From Actinostola sp. cb2023 (lineage: Eukaryota; Cnidaria; Anthozoa; Actiniaria; Actinostolidae), in assembly GCA_033675265.1 (NCBI GenBank), contig JAUJYZ010000478.1, positions 33,783 through 97,782 on the forward strand: DNA of 64,000 bases, read 5' to 3'. The position numbers were made by a program, and so were the translations under genes. Under the pieces are notes generated by a model that ran no database searches, was not told the DNA's origin, and saw nothing but the letters and a program-made list of their open reading frames with translations. Numbering within the stretch: position 1 is the stretch's first letter; every line of letters starts with the position of its first letter. This document shows positions 1 to 11,400 of the stretch, piece by piece.

Positions 1-3
1 ATC

Positions 4-106
4 AACTTGATTTAAGTGTTCGATTCTCTAAATATTAGCAAAATCTCGTTTATCTATTTAGAATAGTATTGCTAATATTTAGAGAATCAAAACACTAAAT
101 CGAGTT
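4..106. repeat. Hairpin repeat at the window start
   Basis: 38-nt arms (4-41 and 69-106), TTCTCTAAATATTAGCAA and complement, with three or four mismatches. Confidence 0.85.
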
Positions 107-600
107 AGTATAAACTGTACAAAAGTTAGTGCGCTTGTACGACAATTCACGGACAATGTATGAACGTTTTGGAGACAGTAACATGAAGTTCAAAATGGCA
201 GACGACAGCGTGAACTGGATTAAATGCCAATAAGCATTAATTCATGGATCTTTTTTTTTTTAATGTGTTCAATCCAATAGTTACATCTAGACTTTATTAA
301 GTCGGTAAACAATCATGTGCGATGTAGACTATTAAAATAACCATAGTCCACACTCTATGATTTGAAATCTTTATTGTACAAGTACAAATATGATGATTAC
401 ATTCAACAACAGATTGCAAGTTCCGAAATTGAAAGCTTACAATAAACCAAAATAAACTATAAAGACTTACCATGAAAAAGAGATGAACTTTGTGATGTAA
501 CTGTAAGCGATTGTTGCTCACTACGAACTTTGCATCTCGCTAAAACCGTTCGTATTCCACCAGTCCTCCCTGGTATTGCCAAACACTGGATATATACTTT

Positions 601-783
601 TAGTAAAAACCAACTAGCATACTATCACGAATCCTGCAATCTGATTGGCTAACGTACTCACTATCTATTGCGTGATAGATAGTGAGTAGCAAAAAAAAAA
701 AACAGCGTTTTGAACAAAAACAAAGCAAAAAATCAATAAATATTGGTTTATATCGAAGGTAGTGTGCTAGTTGGTTTCTACTA
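601..783. repeat. Hairpin MITE abutting the 785-2106 element
   Basis: TAGTAAAAACCAACTAGCAT (601 on) is mirrored at 761-783. An inner perfect hairpin TACTCACTATCTA..TAGATAGTGAGTA lies at about 657-688. The same end type (TAGTATAAACAAACTAG) occurs at 12634 and 17006-17021. Confidence 0.75.
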
Positions 784-784
784 A

Positions 785-2106
785 AACAATTAGACTACTC
801 GTTCTCGTTTTCTATGAGTCAAATAGTCAACTTGACGCTACCCCGACGTAGTCAATCGATAAAAATCGATCGGTAAAAATCGATAACACTCGCTTGATTG
901 ATATCGATTTGTATCGATCAATCGGTAGAAATCGATATCACACTTTTTTTCTTTAATATCGATTTTTATCGATTGACGTGATTTATCGTTTTTATCGATT
1001 TTTATCGATTTACGTCATTTATCGATTTTGCCGTATTCATTTCAAAATTATAAATTATTATATAATGACAAGACAAGGATACTTTTACTGGTTATGAAGG
1101 TTTTTTATTCTCAGTTAGTTCTAGTACGGATGTTGAATAATAACGATTATAAGAATAACAGCAACCCATACTTGCCTTTCATTTCGTGTGAATCGAGGAG
1201 TTTTATCTTTGTTGATTTAGAATTTGTAAAAAAGAGGAAATTGTTCCTATGTCTTCATTGCCGTTTGAAATGTTTGATCTTATTGCTTTATTTGTTTTCT
1301 GCTGCGGTCTTCTGGAGTTATGTATGGCAGAACTTTTACTTGTTTTTCTTCTGTGGATCTATAAAGCACTGCTTATATGTTTTTCGTCTTTCTTTTTCCA
1401 GCTTGCCTGCATTCAGTTGGAAGATATGTTGCATTGTATTTTTTTTGCATGTCCCATTACTTAGTTGAATATCTTTTTTTCCGATTTTTAAGGTGTTTGT
1501 CGATCTGCCACATGTAAATGTACTTTAATTTGAATACGGAGATTGATTGGCTAATCTAAGGCCGGAATACAAATTGTATTTTAACGCATTCAAACAATAA
1601 ATGCACTTGTGTGGAGATGCAGATCGAAACACACCAAATTTCGTTTTGTTTATTAGTGAAGACTCGATCTGAGCTGACTTGCTACATTGAACACCCATAT
1701 CTACATCTACATCTTGTTATGTCGGTAGTATCGTTAATAAATAAAAAGATAATAACAATAAAAATATATATATTGATTTTAGAATCAGTTGTCAATAGTT
1801 GCAGTTGTCAATAGTAGTTTGGTTTATGCGTCTCGGTAATTGTACTCTAGGGTCAATCAGATGATATTCAACACATGCATTATTACGCGAAAACAGTTAA
1901 AAAACCGTTAAAAATCGATAAAAATCGATATCACACTTTTTTTCTCTATCGATTTCTACCGATTTCCGTTAAAAATCGATAACACTTGCTTGATTTTTAT
2001 CGATTTGTATCGATATCGATTTTTATCGATTGACTACGTCGGGCGCTACGCGCCTCGTTGACTATTGATCGACTCATAGAAAACTCGAACTCGTAGTCTA
2101 ATTGTT
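785..2106. mobile_element. Inverted-repeat element with ATCGATTTTTATCGAT arrays
   Basis: The ends AACAATTAGACTACTCG and CGTAGTCTAATTGTT extend through a CTATGAGTC/GACTCATAG segment. Inside each end lies an array of ATCGAT separated by A/T spacers (about 847-1035 and 1905-2035). The 0.9 kb middle has no recognised coding region. A 108-bp relative is at 17024-17131. Confidence 0.7.
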
Positions 2107-3210
2107 AAATAGTCTTCGGTGGTCGGGCCTGTTATGAAAAACACAAAGACATCTTAGTGAATTCTTTAAAAACGTCAAGCAATTGGAAGCCAAAACAGAG
2201 CACCAACGAATGTGATTCGGTTCAACTTGAAGTCAGAAAGGCGCCAATTCGCAATCATAAATCGAGTTCAATTTGCCTGAATATCCGCAAATAACTAGGA
2301 TTGAGGCGCTCAAAATAGCATTATTGTCGTACAAAGATAAGACTGACGAAGTTATTGATACTTACTGGCGTAGATTTTGAAGTAGAAAGGATAAAATGAT
2401 TGAAGAAACTTCGTAAAAATCCAAGATGTCCGCCTGCAAACTCACCGCAAACTCCTCGTGATCAAGATTACCACAAATGCATTGCGAGGTGTGTTACTAG
2501 TAACACTCCTCCACCGACAAGTAGAGCACAGGAAGCCCATGGTGTGAGAAAAGCTGAGCTGATTCAATGATTTCTGAAATATTTTACAACTTGATGAATG
2601 GAGCACGAAGTCAGGTAGCCAACTACACTTTTTGTCGTACTTTTGAACCTTTTCATAGCCGTTTTTCTCAACAAGAATGTATAAACGATAGATGTTTTTG
2701 AGACACACGACGATATTTTTTCTCTATGACACATTTTACTGAAATTAAGCTAAGCTTAAGCTTATATATTGCTTGGTATTTTCAGTCGTACACTTGGTAA
2801 AATATTGTAGCTATAGAACTCAAAGAACGGTTAGTATGTGAGTTACATTTAGTTTTCTTCGTTATCAGTCAATGTTCAAAATAGGACGACTCATCTGTCA
2901 CCGTCGTCGTTTCGTGTGTTAATCAATGCACATGTTCGACTTCAAAACAACAAAATCACATTTAGATAGAAGTTGAACTTGAGAAAATAAGAAATGCTGT
3001 AATTCGTTGGCTTTTGTTTAGTAAATAAAACATGTTTGACAACAGAAAAATATATATTTGTCGAATTGAATCCACTGCATCGCTTCAAGGTCTCTCAAGG
3101 TCACGGAAACCATGTTTATATTCACTTTTACAAACACGGTTTTTGGGAGCTTCTAGCCAATCAGAGCGCGCGTTATATAAGCTACATGTTATTTTATAAA
3201 TATACATACA
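2107..3210. other. No gene recognised
   Basis: Short frames only. A CACAGGAAGCCC motif occurs at about 2528. A plus-strand stretch near 2275-2380 reads about 34 codons (EYPQITRIEALKIALLSYKD) without a recognised family. Confidence 0.4.
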
Positions 3211-3354
3211 CTCATTTCGATAAAGTTAGTCACCCGAAAAGCTTCGAAGGTGAGACCAAGAAGGACCATGGGTACATACATTAACCAACCCAGGATCCTT
3301 ATCGGTCTCACCTTCGAAGTTTTCGGGTGACTAAGTTTATCGAAATTAAATGAG
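3211..3354. repeat. Hairpin MITE with about 50-bp arms
   Basis: CTCATTTCGATAAAGTTAG, then CACCCGAAAAGCTTCGAAGG, is mirrored at 3303-3354; the loop is about 40 bp. Confidence 0.85.
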
Positions 3355-3771
3355 CGTATACTATAAACCTTGGTAATAACTTTGTGCTGTGTCTTATCAC
3401 AATATCTTATTTTTTGGCCAAGGAATTACACAAGGGAGCCACAGTATTTCTGAAAGTAGTGCTAAGACCACGGACAAATTTTGTTTAGTCGCAGCGTGAC
3501 TAAAAACAGATTGTGCACATCGGGTAATTCGTTGCGTGACTCGGAACACACAGTCCAACCATTTCTCCTGATATAATCAATAAAATGATATTCGTATGCG
3601 CGAGTCTAAACAGATTCCATTTTGCCATTTTGTCTGTACTCTTATGCTCATGCACATATGACGTCAAAATATGGTGAGAACACTTAGGGGGGTGAGCAAA
3701 CTAGAACGGCTGTTTTCTCAGCCTAATATGTTCCCATTTCTGCCCATGTAGTCCCAGGGGGGTACTGATCC

Positions 3772-4084
3772 CCCATATATAAAGTGGTTGGGATGCTCGT
3801 CGTACCTTTTAGGGGTCTAGATTTGCGATTTGGTATCTCTTAGGGTGTCACAATTCTAAAAGAACCACAAGAGACTAAGCCGGTACCTTTTAGGTTGTTT
3901 GTAAGTAAATAAGATACCCGAGATAAGATGATAGCCGGAATGAGAGTTGTAGCTTTTGTCACTTTCGATTTGGTACCTTTTAGGGTTAAAAATTATTAGT
4001 TGCCACGCCCACCTGGACAAGACTCGGTACCTATTAGGGTCATTTTAAAATTTTCGACGAGCCGGCAACCACTTTATATATGGG
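3772..4084. mobile_element. Inverted-repeat element with GGTACCTTTTAGGGT units
   Basis: The ends CCCATATATAAAGTGGTTG and complement extend to GCTCGTCG. The interior holds about five copies of the unit GGTACCTTTTAGGGT at 35-90 bp intervals. Adjacent on the left is CCCAGGGGGGTACTGATC, resembling the 8-bp-TSD family ends. Confidence 0.7.
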
Positions 4085-4533
4085 AATGCAATAATTGCGT
4101 TCAATTTCAATCGCCATTGTTCTGGACTGACTAACCTCTCATACAGGTGAAAGAAAATGCTTTTGTGTTTCCACATGAACACGAGACTAGTCAGTCCAAA
4201 ACAATGGCAATGGGGAGTTTGCAGGTGTGACATTTTGTTACGTGACATTTTAAATTTTAATCCAACAAAAACAAAAATATAATATTTGAAAAAAGCACAC
4301 CAAAATTAGCTAAAATTGAAATTTCGAAGTAATTTCGATGAATAGAGCGAATACCAACTTCGGTTGCTCATAACTTTCGCTCTATTCATCGAAATTACTT
4401 CAAAATTTCAATTTTTGCTAATGTTGGTGAGCGCTTTTCAAATATTATATTTTTGTTTTTGTTGGATTAAAATTTAAAATGTCACGCAACACCTGCAAAC
4501 TCCCCATTGAAATTGAATGCCATTATTGCATTC
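4083..4533. mobile_element. Long hairpin MITE with a nested hairpin
   Basis: The arms (GAATGCAATAATTGCGTTCA, GGGGAGTTTGCAGGTG, AATTTTAATCCAACAAAAAC and so on) are mirrored to 4533. The left arm is interrupted by a smaller hairpin, 4115-4208 (GGACTGACTAA and TTAGTCAGTCC type). Confidence 0.8.
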
Positions 4534-4926
4534 AGTCTATATATAGAACCTATAGGCAAGTGCTTTTATTAGAGAACATTTAGAGCAAAAAACAAGTTAA
4601 GACGTCAAGAAAATCAGGCTTCAGAAAATATTTAGCTATGTAGCTTACTTTTCAACAAAACATTCGTTCCTCGAGCACAACATCCAATCTGTGGCGGATC
4701 TACAATCAGCGACAAAATTGAATGACACCCCCTTGTTATATGTCTCCAAAATGGCTTTTTAAGATAATGAACATACATTCAATATTCAACCCCTTTGTTC
4801 AATGTTGATTTTTTCAGAACTCTTTTTTTTGGGCGGCACATTGCCTACCTCAACATTGAATAGGGGAGGGGGGATGGAACATTTATAACTCCCCATAAGG
4901 GGCTTATTCCATCAAATTCACCTTAA

Positions 4927-5786
4927 GGGTGGACTAACATATTTCGTTACTATGCAACCGCGTTGCTATGGGGTTTTACATGTCTTCAATTCTTTAGCTT
5001 TGTTGAGGATTTTTTTCTGAAATTTTGATATTTTATAACCTTGTTAAACATCCTACTTCTCTCTAGTGGTTTTAAATTTCGTTTTAGCAGAAATGAGCAA
5101 GCATACAATTTATGAATTGAAAGTCATACAATTCGCGCATCTCCTGCTTGGGTACAACAGGAAAATCAAAACGTCTTTGCTGCATAATAATTTTTATGCC
5201 AAATGACAGAATAGAGAACTGTCTAAACGTTTTCGTAGGATTCTTTTCCGAAATCCATCAATTCAATGCTGAAAAAGAACGGTAAATTTAACAAGACTTC
5301 ACTGCGCATGCGCAGATTCTCGTTTTCAAAAACCTTCAAAATTTTCGAGCACATTCACCGAGGGTTATTTTTTTCTAACCTAGAATATCAACAACGACCT
5401 ACTCAACATTGCTGAGCATGCTCTTTAAAAACTGAAGACAATATGACAAGTTATGGAATTTAATCCTTAAAAACAGCTCGAAACATGTCCATAAAAAAAT
5501 CATTTTTCATTTAAATACCAAATCCATGCTCAGTTGTCTGCTCCTCGTGTTGTAGAACAAGTGTATAATCATAGATTTACAGTATCTTATAAATCCTTGG
5601 AAAAAAAGAGCGTTTTCTGTTTTGATGACGTCATTGTGACGTAATTTGGTGACGTCATGCTCTGACAAAGCTTTCTCCCTTACAATCACTTCCTATAAGT
5701 CCCTTCTCTTCTCTTTGAATTTTCCGATTTTTTTGAGGTTTCAAATTTTCCTTAGCAACAGTCGAAATAAATATGTTAGTCCACCC
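4927..5786. mobile_element. TTAA-flanked inverted-repeat element
   Basis: TTAA lies at 4923-4926 and 5787-5790. The ends GGGTGGACTAACATATTTCG and CGAAATAAATATGTTAGTCC (then ACCC) are inverted. It is 860 bp and non-coding. Confidence 0.8.
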
Positions 5787-5886
5787 TTAAAAGACAATTT
5801 ATTATCTAAGAGAGTCATCTATTTTGTCGCCAATTGTAGGGAGGGGGTTCGGGGGTTTCGGCCAAACCCCCTAAATGAAACAAAGA

Positions 5887-5892
<6 letters not shown>

Positions 5893-5922
<30 letters not shown>
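5893..5922 (+). repeat. Poly-G run of about 30
   Basis: Uninterrupted G run preceded by GAGACGGA. Such runs are potential G-quadruplex formers and are often assembly-sensitive. Confidence 0.9.
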
Positions 5923-5923
<1 letters not shown>

Positions 5924-6527
5924 GGGCAGTGGGTCACCCACTATTAGCCAAATTTGTTTTCTTTTTTTCTCTATTTTATTTTGCATTTCGGTTTGCTGCT
6001 TTCCTTCGGTGTGCTGTGATTTAGGGAAACAAAATACGCGCGCACGTCCACAGACTGCATGTCAGTTTGAGTGCACTGATGTCAGTTTGAGTGCATTACC
6101 AGGTCAGTTGGAAGCTCAACCGATGATACTGCAACATCACGTTTCGTTGAAGATCTGAGATTATCTAACATGATCTAACATGACACAGAAGAGATTTAGC
6201 AATCCTGACATACTGAATTGCCACAAACAGAAAACAGAGAAGCGATAATCGATAATCATATTAGTCTCTTTGTAAATCATCCTGATTCCACAACAACAAC
6301 AACAACAATAATTGTATTACCTAACACAAACAACAACTACATTAAGGAATATTATTGCTATTTATTTTGTGTTTTAGGCCAGTTTGTTGACATGAAATTT
6401 TTGTTCAAAACTCATTTTGTTTTACTCCTATACTAGTAATGAAAATACAGGAAAAGGGTATTACAACATTACAGAGGGGAAGGGAGAAAGAAAGAGTGTC
6501 AATACAATGATTGTTCTTATTGCCTGT

Positions 6528-7908
6528 TTATCGACCGACTGGTAAATTCAACAGCATCTTCTGGCCTCCTGGTAGGTAGGCAACATTTCGTGATTTTGAC
6601 ATTCTCTCTGCAATTTCCTCTGCTGCTTCAATCTTCCTTAGCTCGATGAGGCCCTCTCCAGCCTCCTTGAATGAGGTGGCTAATAACTGTGCACCGCGTG
6701 CATCACCCTCAGCTGTGATGACTGCTGCCTGCTTGAGATGCTCAGCCTGAAATTGGAAAGGTTTTGATATATTGCTGAGTTTCCTATCGTACAAACAGAC
6801 ACACATTGACAGACAGACACACATTGACAGACAGACACACGTTGACAGACAGACATAGGTAGACAGACACACATTGACAGACAGACAGACAGACATTGAC
6901 AGACAGACAGACAGACATTGACAGACAGACATTGACAGACAGACATAGCTAGACAGACAGACACTGACAGACAGTTATAGGTAGACAGACACAGGTAGAC
7001 AGACACACATTGACAGACAAACAGACAGGCAGACAGCCAGCAGACATTGACAGACAGACAGATAGACAGACATACATTGTCAGACAGACAGACAGACATT
7101 GACAGACAGACATTGACAGATAGCTATAGGTAGACAGACAGACATTGACAGACAGACAGACATTGACAGATAGTTATAGGTAGACAGACAGACATTGACA
7201 GACAGACAGACATTGACAGATAGTTATAGGTAGACAGACAGACATTGACAGACAGACAGACATTGACAGATAGTTATAGGTAGACAGACAGACAGTGACA
7301 GACAGACAGACATTGACAGATAGTTATAGGTAGACAGACAGACATTGACAGACAGACAGACATTGACAGATAGTTATAGGTAGACAGACAGACATTGACA
7401 GACAGACAGACAGACATTGACAGACAGATATAGGCAGACATGATGTGCATCTGCACGCAGCCAAAATTCATGGTTCTGCTTAAACAATAACATGATCAAT
7501 ATCATCATCATCATTTTTCACTGCGCCATGATGTCCCACAAGTAACATTATCACAACACAGGTTTGTTTGTGACCAGATGTAAATGATTTCTGCAATTGG
7601 TACCTTTTTAGTTTTTTTTTTTTCAGATGGCTTGTGGGACATAGCTACAGTCCCAGGGGGGGGGTACTCCATTACGCAAAAACAAGACCCAAAAAAAGTC
7701 CAATGACCCAAAATCGTAACCCCAATTTTTCTCCGCATAAAATCGAGAATGGTAGGATATCATTTTTATCAACCCAAAAAAAAAGTCCTTGCCAAAATCT
7801 TTATATAAAAAAAAGGCCACCAGAAAATTGATAACCCAAAAAAAGTCCCAAGCCGCGAATTTCAAACCCAAAAAAGGTCAAACCTCCCCGTCACTGATAA
7901 CCCTGAGT

Positions 7909-7945
<37 letters not shown>

Positions 7946-8371
7946 TGGGGCTACAGTCACTATGTGCTGTCGGGATCATCAATTTAAAGACATTCCCAGT
8001 TACAGCAAAGTAATCTCACAAAAATAATAACAATTAACTTACTCGCTCTACAAGGAACCTTGCTCTTTCAGCCTCTTGTTGAGCTGTAATTTGTAGATGA
8101 TAAAGCAGGAGTCAATAACACAGTCAAAAATACATGCCTGTTTCATCAAAGTGCATTTTATCAGCTACTCTGAACATTGGTCTAGCTATTCTAAAGCACA
8201 TAAAGAGTGCTGTGCCTGGCTGTTTTGAAGGTAGTTAAGACATCTGCATGTACATACATTATACATACAGTACTTTGTTGTCCCGCTTTTCAGTTACAAT
8301 GATAATAATAATACCATAATAATTTGAAGCGCCCTCCTTTAAAATAAGCACCCCCTTCCGAACAAGCGACC

Positions 8372-8407
<36 letters not shown>

Positions 8408-11400
8408 GACTTTGATTTTTGAGATAAGCTCCCCCTTCCGATTAAGCACCCCCTCCCCTTCCCCGGGCCAAAAAAATATCATTGATTGAGCACTGAGCAA
8501 CATAACGTGGTAATCACAATAAATGTTCCAGCTCCATTAATGTACAAAGCCATTTTTCGCATTATGAATCCTTTTACTGTTCCAGTTTTCTGTTATATCG
8601 ACTCAGGTTTTGGTATTTTCGGAAGAATTTAATAAGCGCCTCCACCCTAATAAGCACCCCCTCCCTAATAAGCGCCCCCTCCCTAATAAGCGCCCCCTCC
8701 CTAATAAGTGCCCCTCCCTAATAAGCACCCCCTCCCTAATAAGCGCCCCCTCCCTAATAAGCACCCCCTCCCTAATACGTGCCCACTCCCTAATAAGCAC
8801 CCCCTCACTAATAAGCGCCCCCTCCCTAATAAGCGCCCCCTCCCTAATAAGTGCCCCTCTCGACCCCCCTCCAGAAAATAGAATAAGCACCATTACGGTA
8901 TATATAAATGTAACAATATAAAATAAAATATGGTACTAATCAAATAATGAAATAACTGTACATGTACTGGTACTTTTTAGCTGGAGCATGTCATGTGCAA
9001 AATCAACTTACCGACTTGTTTGAGTTCAACGGCTTCTGTGAATTCTCTACCAAATGTTAAATGGGTCTGGTGAATAAAATATTAGAAGTATTATGTACAT
9101 GTATTTGGTTTAAACAGGGGGTCTTTTTTGGACAGACTGGTGCTGTTGTTACTCTCACCCTTAAGATCATCTACATGTACATGTAGCTTCAGGGAAAAGG
9201 GGTTACGCATGATTTTACCAAAAAATAGAGTGTAAATCGTGAAATTCATAAAAATTTGAGCGTGATGTGTGCATTTATGTTTCAACGCGATGCGTGATCG
9301 TCCCTTTTGACCGACTGTGATTCGTGATTTACCGCTGTTATGCTCTGTGAAACGTGAATGTTTAGGATCTAAACATTTTCATGCATGAAATTCCAAAATT
9401 TCGGCTGCCGCTCGTTATTCATGAATTTTGGACATTTTGGTCCATGGCGCATGAATTTACCGAAAAATGGCCTGTGGAGTGTGATCATGACCCCCTCTTT
9501 GCTACCCTGTAGCTTGGTTACGTCTACCAGGACATGGATTTTATGAGCTGGCAACAAGCTCTGCAGGCAGCTACATGTACTTCTCATACTCATTAATTAT
9601 TCATGAGGTAACCAACCAATCTGGTGCATCAAATCCAGTCACATGATGGACCTGGAAACCCCGGAAAGTCCGCTCAAGAGTACTTTGAAATGGATTTCAA
9701 AGTCCAAGGACTTTGAAATAATGGATTTCAAAGTACTCTTTCCTGAGTTCTTAACCCTCATATAACAATCATCGGGACCTTGGACAGAGTAGAGGCAATA
9801 CCAAGTGTCCGAATTAGATTCAATCTGAAAGCAGGCTCTACTTCATGCTACTCAAGAGTCCAACACATGTGGGATACGATGTCCTCGACTCTGCGCATGA
9901 GCAGAGAATATGCAGACTGGAATTCTTGATTTTCCGGGCTAAAATCTTGCAACTCTTTATTTATTGCCTTTAGGCCATTGCATGTAATAATTAATGAGTA
10001 TGAGAAGTCGTTTCGCCTCAGACTGGAAACCCTGTCTAGTCCGAATTCGAGGCTTTGAAACATTACTTACAAAATCAGCACTGTCTATTTTTGTTAGTTC
10101 CATCTGCTGTTGTTTACATGTTATTTGAAGTCTTTTAATTGCCAAAGCCGCTTACTCTAGTATGACCATACTCCTACATTGTACTTCAAATTATATTGAA
10201 ACCTCTGCCAAGGTACATCTAATAGACCTTTTTACCGATACAGCGGCCATCTTGAATTATGGAGAAATTATGGGATGCTAGTAACCATTTGGCCATGAAA
10301 AACTACGAAAACCTAATTTAAAGCAATGAATTTGTACAAAATTATACAGCAATACACAACACATGTAGATAGTAAGTCATACAACACTATGGCTAGAGTG
10401 ACATAAAAAAATAATATATTGATGCGACTCCACTCTCTACAGTTTTTGGGTCATTTGCACCCTGAGCATCCCATAATGTTTTAGCCAAAACAATAGAATC
10501 CAAAATGGCCGCCGTATCGGTAAAAAGGTCTATTGCTGGTATACATGTACATGTAGCTGTCACATTCCTAGAGGTATTCAAACCTCTCACTTCACAAGCA
10601 CCCAGGCAAAAACAATACCACATGTATACCAAAATGAATAGGGACTTTTTGCCATCATTACTTACCAAAGAAATATCATCTAATATGAGCCCAAAGCTTG
10701 CTGCACGTTCTGACAAGTCTTCTTGAACCTTTTGTGAAACCTGTGAGAAAGACAAAACACACTGCATAAGAGAAATGTGAAAAGAAAAGGATGGGCATTA
10801 AATAATATTGTTCTACCAGAATTTTACCAAAAGTTGGAAAAAAGTTTGCAATTTCCCACAATTGCGTCAAAAACACGCATTTTTGATTTCTATGAAAAAC
10901 AAATTGAACTAATGCCCAGAAATCGGACCTGTAAGTCAGCTTACTTGAGGTTAAAATTTGAAGAGTTATCTAGTTGTCACTAATAACTGGCCATGAGATC
11001 GATGTTACGAAAATTCAGAAAGTTAGAATTTTTCAAAGCAGTATCGATGTTTACGGCCGGGTTAATAATGAAGGGGTGTCCATGAAAACTGCGTATGTGA
11101 CTATTTTGATGATTTTCGAAATGTTATGCAATTGCTTCAAAAATACACCTACTGGCTTATTGATACCTACATGTATATAAACATGATTTGGTCATTTTTA
11201 GATCGATTACACTAGAAAAAGTGCTTGTTTTGCAGTTTGCCGTTTTTCGTAGAAATCAAAAATGTGCATTTTTGACGTCATGACAATGTGCAACATTTGA
11301 CTTTGATTTTCTTCCAAAATACATCATTGTGAAACAAAACGCCACTTGCTCGGCAAACTTCCATCTCTCTTCTTGATATATTCGGGGATTTTCAATTCAA

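Noticed and set aside
841..1030. Clustered ATCGAT repeats as a replication origin or centromeric signal
   Set aside because: They are mirrored at 1905-2035 within the same inverted-repeat element, so a transposon subterminal array explains them.
1028..1468. 146-codon plus-strand frame
   Set aside because: Low-complexity, Phe/Leu/Cys-rich composition, inside a repeat element, no family resemblance.
5646..6158. 170-codon plus-strand frame with a glycine tract
   Set aside because: The tract is the poly-G run and the rest overlaps a TTAA element; no coding signal.
6680..7471. Long minus-strand frames rich in Cys, Leu, Ser and Val ([10 protein letters not shown])
   Set aside because: They are translations of the CAGA microsatellite, not genes.
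8603..8921. Frames on both strands made of repeated [11 protein letters not shown] or [10 protein letters not shown]
   Set aside because: Artefact of the 18-bp tandem array; open on both strands because the unit is a multiple of 3.
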